Positions 23,675-36,509 of a stretch of DNA of 64,000 nucleotides are shown here, one piece after another; the first letter of the stretch is position 1, and every line of letters starts with the position of its first letter. The DNA is taken from the NCBI RefSeq assembly GCF_050624435.1, contig NC_134546.1, forward strand, positions 42,549,501 through 42,613,500, in the 5' to 3' direction. The notes beneath the pieces were generated by a model. That model had not been told where the DNA came from. It searched no databases and was given only the letters and a program-made list of their open reading frames with translations. Position numbers and translations under genes: made by a program. The stretch comes from Tenrec ecaudatus (taxonomy: Eukaryota; Chordata; Mammalia; Afrosoricida; Tenrecidae).

Positions 23675-24765
23675 ATTCTTGGAGGATACAGAAATCAAAT
23701 ATAGAGAAATTATGTTCATATTCATCAAATAAGGTGCTCACAACTTTCAGGTTTCTATACTAATGGTAATGATTAAGGAAGCAACAGGTCAACAATGTCA
23801 GACCCATATTCTAACCAGATTATATCTTTTGTTCCAAAATTGTATTTTATCTCATCCGAGTCTAGCGGTGAGCATGTGCTCTAAGTCATGGCGTTGAAAC
23901 ATGACCCAGGCTGCCAAACCATAGCACCGCAGTAAATAAAAGAGCCTACAAGAAGTACAGCCTGAGGTAACCAACCCTGGGCTTTCTGAAACAAAAAGAG
24001 CACTGTGTGTCCTTCGTTGATTGTAAGTATTTAAGGATTACAGAAACTGAGGTTTGCATGGCCCATTACACCATTGGACTGATTATTTCCATGTATCTTT
24101 CTATTTCCATCATTCTTCTTCCTTCAAACTCAGCGAGACCAATAGTTGCACCACAGATAACTGCTCCTGAGCTTATAAGGCCCTTGCCACTACGTATTGA
24201 ATTATGATTTAGAACATCGTCTCTGTGAATTATTTTATGCCAATTGACATTGACCATTGGTGTCCTCTAAGACTCTGATTCTGCCCACACAGGCCCAATG
24301 ATTTGTTACCTCAGGGTTATCTATAGAACTTTTCATAACATCCCTTCCAGTAACCACTTCACAAATGAAAAATTTGCAGGAAAGGTAAATGCATGTAAAC
24401 AAATATCTCCTATCAAGTCTATATATGTTCATGTGTATTCTCCCATTATCCATCTCATTCCTTTTCAGTTTATGTGTCTATCCAAGCATGTATTTGTAGA
24501 TTATCACTCTTGCAGAATTGTGCATACAACACTTTTGTTTTGATTGTCTTGAGCTCTTGCAAACTTCCCAGTGCCTTCCCGTGTCTCTCTCTATATTTTT
24601 CTCAACCTGGCTCTCTTCTACACTCTATTCCTGTCCACCAAAATTAACATGTCTACCCTCTACCCATGGCTTATTCTTCTTACCTTTCCCTTCCACTCCC
24701 AGTAACCACCGATGAATGTTCATTTAAGTATCAGTGTTTTGAAGAAGGAAGTCATATCTTTCTAC
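23675..24765. other. No recognisable feature
   Basis: Unassigned sequence; small open frames on both strands without motifs. Confidence 0.45.
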
Positions 24766-24769
24766 TGAA

Positions 24770-24860
24770 AAGCACTTGGTGGGTTTGAACCACTGAGCTT
24801 AAGGTTAAGCATGAGTGCTTTAGCTACTCTGTCACCCAGGCTCCTACCCTGAAGGACGGC
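24770..24860 (-). mobile_element. AfroSINE head fragment, antisense
   Basis: The stretch 'ttggtgggtttgaaccactg' followed by 'gtgctttagctactctgtca' and 'cccaggctcct' is the reverse complement of the tRNA-like head of an AfroSINE, including the region equivalent to the B box (gggtttgaacc). Only this part is present. Confidence 0.6.
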
Positions 24861-25224
24861 AGAGTGATACATACACATAGACCGGGGCTTGTCTTCTTAA
24901 GTTAGAATCATAGACTCATGAAAACAGTTATCTATTTTGTTAAGTTCTTTTGTGCTAGAGTCTTTTCATGTGTTCTGGGTGAAGCCCTTAAAGAGAAAGA
25001 ATGGGGGAGATCCACAATGGAAAAATGGAAAACAATCAACACAGATCAGACTCTGGATAGAGACATAAGGAAGAAAGGAAAAATTATAGGGAGACCAGGT
25101 GGGAAGAGAAGACTTATCCCAGAAACCAGCATTTCCTGTAAGAGGACATGTTTTCTCACAGAGTTCTGTAACCCTTCCATATCCCAGCATGTTTTTGCTG
25201 GTGTGTGACCTTCAACATGGCTAT

Positions 25225-25425
25225 GTCAGATAACAACCAACCTAAATGCCATTTTGTCAACTCTAACTCATAGTGACCGTATATGTAGAGCAGAGTAGAA
25301 TTGCTCTGTCCAAACTAGAGTCTCTAAGCTGTAAATGTTTACTGAAAAAGAAAGCTTTATCTTTCTCTGGTAAAGTGGTGGATTGTTTAAACTACTTATC
25401 TGTTTACCAGCAGCAAAACATATAC
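25225..25425 (-). mobile_element. AfroSINE, antisense
   Basis: Ordered AfroSINE landmarks on the minus strand: 'tcaactctaactcatagtga', 'gagcagagtagaattgctct', 'gctgtaaatgtttactg' and 'aaagctttatctttctctgg'. Moderately diverged. A further head-like scrap (ccatgtggttagcagttcc) near 25575 may belong to another copy. Confidence 0.65.
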
Positions 25426-25639
25426 TTTACCATGGTCCTTAAGCCACATAGGAGGGAGTGGGGAGAATAAGGCAAGATCTAACTTAACACCAAATTCTAT
25501 TTTATCAAAGGTTTTCAAAGTTACTTTTGTTTTTAATAGAAGAGACATTTCCCCTGGTGTATTTAGATCCTGACCATGTGGTTAGCAGTTCCAAACCTGA
25601 CAGCACCACACACGCTCTTCCTGCGTAAACAACCCGTGT

Positions 25640-26195
25640 TATTTTGTCCACTACTTCCCATCCTGGGCATCTGGGTATCTTGGTCTCCTAGTTTGCCTAC
25701 TGGTTTTGTTTGTGTCTTTTCATTTCCAGTATGAATTAAATAGGACTACTAATAAAGTTTCAGCCTGAGGATTTTCTCTTGTCACATTTTGCTCCTATTG
25801 AGAAGTAACAGATGTTCAGGTTAAGAACCCATGGTTTGGAGCCAGGCTGTCTGAATTGGAACTCTGGCCTTACTGCATGCATTTAGATATAACGACTCAG
25901 AAGTCTATTTTTGTACATTAGTTCCCTTGCTTATAAAAGTGACAATAATAGTACCTAACTCTCAAGACTTTAATAAACATGATTTCAAATATGACAGGTG
26001 CTGAGAACATCTCCCAGCACACATTTGACACTATTAATTATTTGCCATATTTATGATGATGCTCACAAAAACACTTCTGTAGCTTTAAACATTTGCTATT
26101 ATGAGAAAAAATACTTTGATTCTTTGTTTTCCTTCAATTTCTCACTTGTAACCTACCTCTTCTATGGCCATTGCTATCTCATTATTCTGCTATCC
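25640..26195. other. No recognisable feature
   Basis: Unassigned sequence; I see no gene or repeat. Confidence 0.45.
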
Positions 26196-26199
26196 TGCA

Positions 26200-28130
<1,931 letters not shown>

Positions 28131-28264
28131 ATTGAATAGGTATAAAATGAAGCCCTCTGATTCTCAAATGCTTTGAAAAATGATATCACACTATGTTCAT
28201 TTACCTCATCTCCAAACCTCTATATCCAATTACAAGGCTTCTTCTTCAACTTTCAGTTCCCTCA

Positions 28265-28485
28265 TATTTATATATAGGTATCCTCTTCCAGCCAGTGGGT
28301 TGTGTGTTGCATTGTTAACCACAAGGTCAGCTATTTGGAGTCACTAGCTGCTCTGTGGGAGAAAGTTGAGACTTTGTACTCTCATAAAGATTCACAGTGT
28401 AGGAAAGCCCCGGGGGCAGGTCTACCCTATCCTAAAGGGTTGCTGGGCGTCAGAATTATCTCGGTGGCAGTGAAGTTTTGTTTTA
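28265..28485 (+). mobile_element. AfroSINE, sense
   Basis: Sense AfroSINE: 'ttgcattgttaaccacaagg' then 'tcagctatttggagtc' (tRNA-like head), 'ctgctctgtgggagaaag', 'actctcataaagattcacag', 'ctatcctaaagggttgctgg' and 'cgtcagaattatctcggtgg'. The order and spacing are complete, with scattered substitutions. Confidence 0.75.
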
Positions 28486-28489
28486 CTTT

Positions 28490-29285
28490 GCTTCAGCTAT
28501 TCCTGCTACATACACACACACACCTACACTTGTTCTTCACGGTCTAATTTCAATCCATTACCAAGTCACTGCCCCAGCCTATGGGCTCATAATTCTATCT
28601 GCATCTTCTCAACTTCTCAACATGTCATTTACCTAAATAGTCACTCTTCATGTTCATACTCTGGTCTGACCCAATCATCTTCGCACGCCTAATACTTTTA
28701 AACTTTACCACCTTGTATGGGTGATTGTACTGAAGAGTATGTTGCTGCCGGGTGTAACTGTTCACTTTAGCAGTTTCTCATGATTTGGCTGAAAGTTGAC
28801 TCTGAGAAGTGGATTCAATTCCAAGCTTGAAGGGTGTCTAAGGATGGTAGGAAAGGGTTCTGTAAACTTTCACCCAAAGTACAACAAGAAGTAAAATCTG
28901 AATTTAAAATGATATACCAGCATTTAAAATGATACCAAAGCTCATTAGTTGAGTTTTCACAATGTTTTAGGCTCTGCTTACAAGGTGTGTCTTCAAATTT
29001 GTGTTCCACATGACAAAGTCCTCTATGTTCTAGGTCGTGCCCACAGTTAAGAATGCCACAGTCAGACCACCATGCTTTGCCAACAAGATGGCATTTCTCT
29101 CTTTTGCCTCAGTTTGTCAAAAAAGTCCATCTTTCAAGTTCCAATCCAAATCCTTTTTCTACACAAAATGTTTCTGATTGCCGCTCTTCCTATACTCAAT
29201 AAATCTTCAGCATTTTCCCCATCTTCAACAATTATTTGATAATTATTTAAGATGAAAATTCTGCCACATATTTGAGAGTTTGTAC
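28490..29285. other. No recognisable feature
   Basis: Unassigned sequence, with a short CA run near 28512. No gene or repeat family that I can support. Confidence 0.45.
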
Positions 29286-29289
29286 TATA

Positions 29290-29370
29290 TATGAGGGCCT
29301 TCAAAATGTTTGCAAAGAAACTCCATGCTTGTTCAATTACATGTGTCCTTGACTTTTGGAAGCCCCTATA
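29290..29370. mobile_element. Short mariner-type MITE
   Basis: An 80-bp palindromic-looking block. The left part gagggccttcaaaatgtt and the right part 'cttgacttttggaagcccct' are imperfect inverted repeats of the kind found in mariner-derived MITEs, inside a TA-rich context (tatat before, tata after). The call is tentative because the arms are diverged. Confidence 0.45.
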
Positions 29371-29529
29371 TTTCACATTCAGTTAGATAACGTGAATATA
29401 TTATTTACATCACTGATAATATCCCTATCTAACTATGAATATCTCCATGTGACATGCAGAATCTGAACATGAGAGATTAATTTAAACAAGATGCCCAAAT
29501 GCACTCCTAGCTTAGGCCAGGCCTCAAAA

Positions 29530-29845
29530 AATCTTGCTGGATCAGTTCCAGACCATGACAATCAACTGAGTCACAGTACACTTTTTGTTTCCCAGTGCAT
29601 ATAAAGATATATCATCTGTACACAATACTCTTATGAAAATGCAATAACATCGGCAATATTGTAATAGCATTATGAAAAAAATTGAGAGAGTGCAAGAATT
29701 GTAAGAAAACATGACACAGAATTAGCACAAAGTTAGTACATGCTCTTCAAAATCATCAGTAATAGATTTACTCAGTGCAGAATTCCCACACACTTGCAAT
29801 TTGTAACTTAAACAAACTCATAAAAAAATGAGATACCTACATATT
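29530..29845 (-). mobile_element. Tigger-like (pogo) MITE
   Basis: Resembles an internally deleted Tigger1-type element. 'gctggatcagttccagacca' and 'tttgtttcccagtgcatata' correspond to the region near one Tigger end. 'gcaataacatcggcaatatt' and 'cacttgcaatttgtaactt' near the right correspond to the other. It is ancient and diverged and has no coding capacity. The orientation is tentative. Confidence 0.5.
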
Positions 29846-30194
29846 CCAGTAAATGAAAGTATAATACACTAAGCTCTACCTGTAATAGCCAGAAATAAGA
29901 ACATATACTAAATGTGTAGGTCTGCTAAGCTATGTTCATTTAACTGCCATTTATTTCAGTGTTTTCAAAAATGAATGTCAAGGATCACTTACATCAGAAC
30001 TACTCTGAGGTACTTACTAAAGTGCAAGTTGTTGGTCTCAGTACTTCCGTGGGAAGGAAAAACAAACAAACAAAACCAAAACAGAAATCTGAAGCTTCAA
30101 TACTTTCCCCAGATAATTGTCATGCTCTGTGAAATCTCTACAACCGTGTCATTGTCCATTAACCACTCAATACGACCTCTCTCTTATTATAGGT

Positions 30195-30353
30195 AAGGAG
30201 CTATCATGGTTCTGGGGGATAATCCCAAGGTCAGTGGTTCAACCCACCAGCCCTTCCCTAGGATAAAGCTGAGGCTGTCTGCTCCTGTGATTTAGTGTCA
30301 GAGACCCTACATAGGGTCACTATGAATCAGAATCCATTCAACAGTGGTGAGGG

Positions 30354-30388
<35 letters not shown>
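30195..30388 (+). mobile_element. AfroSINE plus TG microsatellite
   Basis: Sense AfroSINE (30195-30350): 'cccaaggtcagtggttcaac', 'ccaccagcccttcc', 'gctgtctgctcctgtgattt', then the conserved tail 'agggtcactatgaatcagaa'. It is followed by a (TG)n run at about 30356-30388. The microsatellite probably grew from the SINE tail. Confidence 0.7.
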
Positions 30389-30389
<1 letters not shown>

Positions 30390-30960
30390 TGTTCGTATTA
30401 AATCCAGCCCTCCGCTGGTTTCTGAAGGCAGGGATTATGTCTTACTTATCTGTGAACTCTGCACATTTCAAAGCACAATGCCTTCCTTATGCAAAATATA
30501 TACTCAATAGCTTTTAGTTTAATAACTGCTAGTGTCTATATTTTACGAGAACAAAAATTAGCATGAACTTAATAGTAGCTTTTGTATTTTCCTTCCGTAA
30601 AATTCTTAGAATATGATTGTGATGGTTTGATTCAAACGATATGAGGTGCTTGAAAATGTGTGTAGAAAATGGGATTAAAAATGGAATTTCCCCACTAACT
30701 TATGCATACTTCTCATGCACACAAGCATATATGTATATACATGTACAGAGGCAAGCTAAAAGTATTGCTACTAGTACTTCAGTTCATATATACATGGGTT
30801 TATTCAAAGTAAAATATGTCTCCCCATGTCTGTGACCAGGAACTGGCTGTAGACAAGTTACCTCAGTAACATATTTGTCTTAGTCTTCCTAGGCGGCCTT
30901 CACAAAGAAGGCCAATGAAAACCACAGTTTCTGAGGGCATCACTGGGCTACTGAACTTCA
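30390..30960. other. No recognisable feature
   Basis: Unassigned AT-rich sequence without supported features. Confidence 0.45.
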
Positions 30961-30964
30961 AGGA

Positions 30965-31450
30965 ATAGAGGGCAACTCAAAAAGTAATGGTAACCATTTG
31001 CAGGAATTTCTAAGAAGTCCTCTTGATAGACTTTCTCAAAGGACAGAACTTAATATGGGGGCTTATTTGGATAATGTTTGTTGTTGCTTTAAATTGAAAA
31101 CTACCTCATTGAGGAAAAGGTCAAGACAATTATACTGAAGAATGTTTCTACATGACAATGTACCTGCTCATTCTTCAGGGGCAGCCCTAGGACATTTGTG
31201 TTGAGAAACCATGAGCCATCCTACAGTCCCAATCTTGCCTGTCAGTCCTTTTGTTCCCCAAACTCAAATAACATCCAAAAGGAGCATGATTTGAGTACCA
31301 GGAGGATTCCAAAACTACCATTAAGACATGGAGTCAATCAAAGCGGCGGCCTCCTTACAGAAGGGTTAGACAGTGAAAACATCACTCTGAAGTGTATGGA
31401 CCCACCAGGAGGATACCTCAAGAAACCATAGCTTCACTCTTTCTGAATTT
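30965..31450 (+). mobile_element. Mariner (Tc1/mariner) remnant
   Basis: A decayed mariner copy. The left part includes 'caactcaaaaagtaatggta', which may be an inverted-terminus remnant. The coding part (31080-31435) is described separately. The right end cannot be fixed. The element looks internally deleted, because only the C-terminal half of a transposase is readable. Confidence 0.6.
31080..31435 (+). pseudogene. Mariner transposase C-terminal remnant
   Basis: The translation at 31145-31201 gives FLHDNVPAHSSGAALGHLC, the mariner HDN..AH box that carries the second catalytic aspartate (codon 31154-31156). After a frameshift, 31198-31431 gives 'PSYSPNLA', the counterpart of the mariner YSPDLA box, with the third catalytic aspartate replaced by asparagine (31231-31233). 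It ends 'GLDSENITLKCMDPPGGYLKK', which resembles the usual mariner C-terminus (...C...GDYVEK). A stop, a frameshift and loss of a catalytic residue make it inactive. Confidence 0.75.
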
Positions 31451-31454
31451 GCTT

Positions 31455-32425
31455 AACAAATATCTCTACAATCTTGTAGGAAAAATCACTCCTATTTACT
31501 TACCCCCGTTTATATTAATTTTAGAAGAGTCCAAGTAAATAGAAGAATAAAAATAAAATCGCCCAAAGTCACACTTAGGCATTTCTTTTCTATTCCTTTC
31601 TCACCTGTTTCAGAACTCTTTGGAAAATTCTGGGTATGCAGTTATATTTGAAAAAGTGAAAAGATATATTTTTCATTCGTCAATTTGTATTTGATGCAAG
31701 ATCCGATGCCAATATTATCCCCGTGCAACTTAAATTGCATATTAAGATATTTCATTTGAATCGCCATAGGAAACAGTATTGCAAAGTCATACCATGTTCA
31801 GGAGATCTCTCTTTAAACCAAATTCAGTTCAATGCCTAAGTTAACAAAAAGAAGCTCTCTAAAGATTCTCTGCTGAGAAAAAAATGTCAACTCTGCCACA
31901 CGAGGTGCTGTGTACCCTGGAGGCTGTCTCTTTCATTCCAATTGATAATGACAATATTTATTTCTAGAATGTATTAAGGTTCATCTTTATAACTGGGACT
32001 CAATAATAGATATAAAATCTTCAGATTTTTTCACATATTTGAAAGAAAATAATACTTTCAAAAGAAAGGTACCTACCTTCTGATAAAAACAAAATATATC
32101 TTATTAGAAATCTCTGTGAGAAGTATGCTGGTAAAATATAAAAGTTTCAATAATTCAATTGTCTCTTCCCCTCCCCAAATTCTATTGTAAAGTTGGTAAA
32201 AAGACAAAGAATCAAATGAAGGAAAAAGTAGGAAAGACATTTTGGAAATTATAGCAGAGAAGGGCCAATGGCAACTGACTTAGCAGATTCATAAGATAAA
32301 ATTTCAGGCTTCAGGAAAAATATGAAGCAACATGAATTGTGCTGAAATTTTAAGAGGTTCATTTCAAGTACTCTGGAAGTATAAGCACAGTGATAAAAAC
32401 AACTGGGTTGGTTACAAGTTTAAGA
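31455..32425. other. No recognisable feature
   Basis: Unassigned AT-rich sequence. Confidence 0.45.
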
Positions 32426-32429
32426 ACAT

Positions 32430-33520
32430 AAACCCCCAAATTTTTGTCAATAGCCACACATCAAGATAAGAATTCCCTCCCAAGTCATCATAAAAAATAT
32501 ATATTCTCACAAATAAAGTACAAGTTAGAGTCCTACTTTGTACCATAAGAATAAAGAACTACCTCGAGTGGAATCTATGACCTAAATATAGGAGCTAAAC
32601 CTATTAATTTTTTTAAATAGAAGCATCAATGCTCATAATCGTGGATTTGACAATAGATTCTTAACTATACCACCAAAAGTACTAGCAATGAGAGACAACA
32701 CAGATAAATTGAATCCCATCAATATAAACACTGAAAATTGGGCATCAACGGATCCTGGTGGAAAAGTGAAAAGATAACCTACAGAATGAGAGAAAATATG
32801 TGAGTTATATTTCAGAGAGTTAATATCCAGACAGTATAAAGGGTGTAATACTCAGACTATATAATATATTCATACAACTCAACAACAAAAAGCCAAAAAC
32901 AAACCCCACTGCCAAAAACAATTCCCACTGACATCAAGTAAATTCCAACTCATTGCAACCCTACAGGGCAGAGTGGAATCGCCCTGGTGGACATTTGCTA
33001 CTGTAAATCTTTATGGAAGCAGAAAAAGCTATGCCTTCCTTATACCAAGCAACAAATGGTCTTCCACTGCTGACCTTGCAATTAGTAGCCCAACTGGTAA
33101 CCCACGACACAAGCAGGGCTCTTCAACAACAGCAGCAAAAGACATAGAAACTGAATAAACCCTTGTATGAAGAAAACATACACATGACCAAAACGTACAC
33201 CAAAAGATCCTCAAGGTCATGAATTGATTGGGAACTGAAAATCAAAGCCACAGAAATGGCACTTCACACCTACAAAGTTGGCTATAAATTAGTGTTATTG
33301 AGGATTGAGGGTGTGGAAAACTGGAACTCACCTACACTGCTGGTGGAAATGCAAAACAGAGCAGTCCTTGTGGGAAATGTTTCTACAAAATGTTAATGAA
33401 AAGTCTCCACATAACTTAGCATTTCTGATGCTAGGTATATACATCAAATGATTGAGTACAGGCATATGTATGTGAATGTTAAAAAGTGCTATTAACAATA
33501 GCAAAAAGGGAAAAATTATC
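32430..33520 (+). mobile_element. L1 LINE 3' part, sense, old
   Basis: Sense L1 covering the C-terminal end of ORF2 and 3'UTR. Landmarks are 'tatgacctaaatataggagc', 'accaccaaaagtactagcaa', 'gagttaatatccagacagta', 'catacaactcaacaacaaaa', 'cactgctggtggaaatgcaa' and 'aacaatagcaaaaaggg'. An antisense AfroSINE interrupts it at 32925-33125. Diverged, with no open frame. Confidence 0.7.
32925..33125 (-). mobile_element. AfroSINE inside L1, antisense
   Basis: Antisense AfroSINE inserted in the L1 3' region: 'actgacatcaagtaaattcc', 'cctacagggcagagtggaat', 'ctgtaaatctttatggaagc', 'ctgctgaccttgcaattagt' and 'cgacacaagcagggctcttc'. L1 sequence resumes downstream (about 33150). Confidence 0.75.
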
Positions 33521-33976
33521 TTGATGAAGAAAAGAACTCTTCTGATATTTAAAAAACATAAACATTATGAAATAAAGGCAGGGGCAAAGAAAACTAAGGC
33601 TGGATACTGATTTAATTTGTTCACTCAATCTTCATGCTTACCCAGAAAAATTAAAATTCTTGTTCTTGCTTTTCAGATAAAGATACCAAATCTGATAAAT
33701 ACTAGTTACCCTTTCTAAAAACTAGCAGAACCAGAACTTGAAATCCACAATTGTTAAGCTCTCATGCTCTTTTCTGAACATTATACTAATCGTCACGAAA
33801 AGTTTTCTTCTTAAAATTTTAATAATACTAGTAATAAAAACAGGTAAAAAAATTTTAATGCACCAACATCAACACCTACTTGGGATCATACTATGTGCAT
33901 TGTCTTTTAACTTCATGTTTTGGTGGTATCTGAAGATATTCATCTCTGTGACTGTATCCTTGACCATAATTTGAAT

Positions 33977-34660
33977 GTGTGGGATTTAGTGAATTGTTTA
34001 CTATGGCTCTTCTATCGTAGTCTTTGTAACTCCCAACAAGTGATTGAGTGGGAGTATGCAAATAAGGTGTACGGCACTCTAATGAGATTGGTCAATTTTG
34101 CCATGCTGTTAGGTATAAAATGAGCCATCTCAGGAGCAGAAAGAACTTCTCGATGCAACTGAGAAAGAAGAGCCAAAAGTAGAGCAGATCCTCTGTACCC
34201 TAAGATCCCTTCAAGCTGAACCTTCCTAATCCAGGGGACAAAACTGTGACACGCGAGTAACTGTAGCAGCAGAAGCACATCATGAGGCAGAGCCACTAGT
34301 GTCCCAGATCTTGGGCACGAAGCTCACTTTCAGACTGAGCTGCTTCTGAGAAACTAGAGCTGGAGTTTGGGGAGAGATGTTTGTGGTGAAGTGGCAAGCC
34401 TTTGAGAATCTATCTGCAGATGTGGAAAGCATTTTATAACACTTGCCTAATTGTGACAGAGGTAACGTGGCAATGTAGCTGAGAGGCAAATGCCTGCGGG
34501 CATGGGTGAGAAGAGGTGCTCCTGACTGGAAGAACCATATTTGGAATGTTTCTGGTACTGAATTGGTTGGTACATATTAACTTCCATAATAAACTATCAT
34601 TGTGAATGCAGTCAGTGAGTTCTATGTGGCCGTTCTAATAAATTACCAAATCCAGCCCAG
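33977..34660 (+). mobile_element. LTR-like block with TATA box
   Basis: A block with LTR organisation: tgtgggatttagtg at the left, a TATA-like 'gtataaaatgagcc' near 34113, and AATAAA-type signals near 34591 and 34637. It resembles a dispersed mammalian retroelement LTR whose text I partly recall ('gcaaataaggtgtacggcac', 'cataataaactatcattgtg'). Target duplications and exact ends were not found, and there is no internal retroviral coding sequence. Confidence 0.45.
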
Positions 34661-34664
34661 AAGC

Positions 34665-35645
34665 AGTGGATCCCTTGGGAGATGTGGTTGGTGTCAGAAT
34701 TAGTAAGATGGTTGGAAGTTGAAGCACAGTTGACTTTTATTCCTAGGAATCTACTTTGCACTGCTGTTGTGTTTGTTTCTCCTTCCCCTTTGTGAAATGA
34801 CAGGAGGTCAGAGGTGGACCTCATGACTCTTTTTTTCCCTTTTCTCTCATGCTATTCTTACAATGTGTAATACTTTAGACTTCCACTCCCTCATTTATGG
34901 TATATAGTTTTAATTTTTTTTGTTTCAATGATTATAATGAACAAACTTTTAAAAGTTTCTTTATGTGATACTCATGTAAAAATGTCTTTAGGATATATTA
35001 CTGTAAGTAGAACTGTCCATTCAAAGGATATGTGCATTTAATTTTTTCATACATACTGCCTCATTTTTCTCCAAAAGTTTTTAAAGCAACTTATAGTCAT
35101 GCTGAGAATAAAAGACAAAGTTAACTTTGGAAGTGTGATCAAACTTTCAAAACTTTTATCAGGGTTTTTTCCATCTTAATAGTGAATGCATTTCATTGTA
35201 CCTTACCTTGAATTTCAGAAAATTATAGAGATAGAGCATATTCTGACCCCTCCCACAAAGCAATCTGTGTTCGTCATTTCTAATTACTCCCCTTCAATTA
35301 CCCCGTATGTCCATTCTAATTAGGCTTTATTATTCCATCATTCTACCATAGCAGATCTTGTCAACATTATCCATGATCTTTGCCTTTGAGATATCCAGGG
35401 TCCATTTCTCAACCCCAATCTTTCCGTTCCTTTTAGCATTCTTTGACATATTTACTTTCTTGCCTTCCTTAGGAAATCCTTTGATCACTTGATGCTCATG
35501 ACAGCACTCTCTAGTTCCTTCTGGCCTGTCCTATGTGAGCATCACCTTACTCCTTTTCTCTTGTGATCTCTCTGCCGTCTACTCTCTGGACTAGCCCTGG
35601 GCTGCTCCTTTACACTCTTATTTTCAGTATTCCACTCAATATCAT
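34665..35645. other. No recognisable feature
   Basis: Unassigned sequence. The 70-codon minus-strand frame at 34612-34824 has no support. Confidence 0.45.
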
Positions 35646-35649
35646 GAAT

Positions 35650-36250
35650 TTTTAAGTGATCACACAATCTCGCTGCCACCTAGTTAATGCTGACTCCCTG
35701 TGGGTTCCCAAGACTGTAATTGTTAATGAAGTAGAAAGTTCCCCCAGGACAGTTGTTCTCAACCTGTGGATCGTGAACCCTTTGGGTCAATGACCCTTTC
35801 ACAGTAGTCACCTAAGACCGCTCCTCTATCTGTCTCCAGGAGGGTCCACCCACATGCAGGTACTCCCACACATGAGTACCTGCCCATGCTCCACCATGCT
35901 TCAAGACAAAATTTCATTGATTTGTCATTAGAAATAAATATTTCACAATATATAATTACATATTGTTTTTGTGATTAATAACTATGCTTTAATTATGTTC
36001 AATTTGTAACAATGAAAATACCTCCTGCAGATATTTACAAAATTACAGTAGCAAAATTACAGTTATGAAGTAGCAACAAAAATAATTTCATGGTTGTCGG
36101 TCACCACAACATGAGGAACTGTATTAAAGGCTCACGGCATAAGAAGGTTGAGAACCACTACCTTAGGTGCTGCTGGTGGTTTCAAACTGCCGACCATGCA
36201 GATCGCATCCCATCACAGAACTTCAACACCAGCAGGCTCCTATGACTTCA
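35650..36250 (-). mobile_element. AfroSINE split by SPIN
   Basis: An antisense AfroSINE in two halves. The left half (35650-35749) has 'ctgccacctagttaatgctg', 'gtgggttcccaagactgtaa' and 'gaagtagaaagttcccccag'. The right half (36161-36250) has 'gctgctggtggtttcaaact', 'gccgaccatgcagatcgcat' and 'ccagcaggctcc'. Removing the SPIN at 35750-36160 restores a contiguous SINE order, so the SPIN inserted into an existing AfroSINE. Confidence 0.85.
35750..36160 (+). mobile_element. SPIN-type hAT MITE, long form
   Basis: A 411-bp SPIN with both ends (cagttgttctcaacctgtgg ... gttgagaaccacta). It keeps the internal segment missing from the three short copies: 'aggagggtccacccacatgc', 'ctccaccatgcttcaagaca', 'aataaatatttcacaatata' and 'gaaaatacctcctgcagata'. 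Flanks ccccagga (35742-35749) and ccttaggt (36161-36168) match at 5 of 8, a decayed 8-bp duplication. It is non-autonomous. Confidence 0.9.
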
Positions 36251-36329
36251 AGTAGCGTCCCTATGTTGATGATTCAGATATGTACTACTTCGATCTAGAA
36301 TATCCTTGGAGTTCCATCTTTCTATACTA

Positions 36330-36505
36330 GGAGCCAAGGAGCTGGATGGCACAATAATTGATAGAAACTAAATGGTGAATTCATCGGGAAAAGAACTGGG
36401 CATCTCTTCTTGTAAGATTACACCATAGAACAGTGGGCAGTCCCATTCAATCATATATTGTCACCATGAGTCAGAATCATCTCGATAGGACACAATAATA
36501 ACAAA
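36330..36505 (+). mobile_element. AfroSINE, sense, diverged
   Basis: The tail part is clear: 'atattgtcaccatgagtcag', then 'aatcatctcgataggacaca' and an AAT/AAC-rich end. The upstream part (aggagccaaggagctggatg) fits a diverged head. It lies close to, and opposite in orientation to, the AfroSINE at 35650-36250. Confidence 0.55.
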
Positions 36506-36509
36506 TGTC

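Noticed and set aside
24770..24860. tRNA-like B-box sequence
   Set aside because: It belongs to an AfroSINE head; it does not fold as a complete tRNA and lacks a matching acceptor stem.
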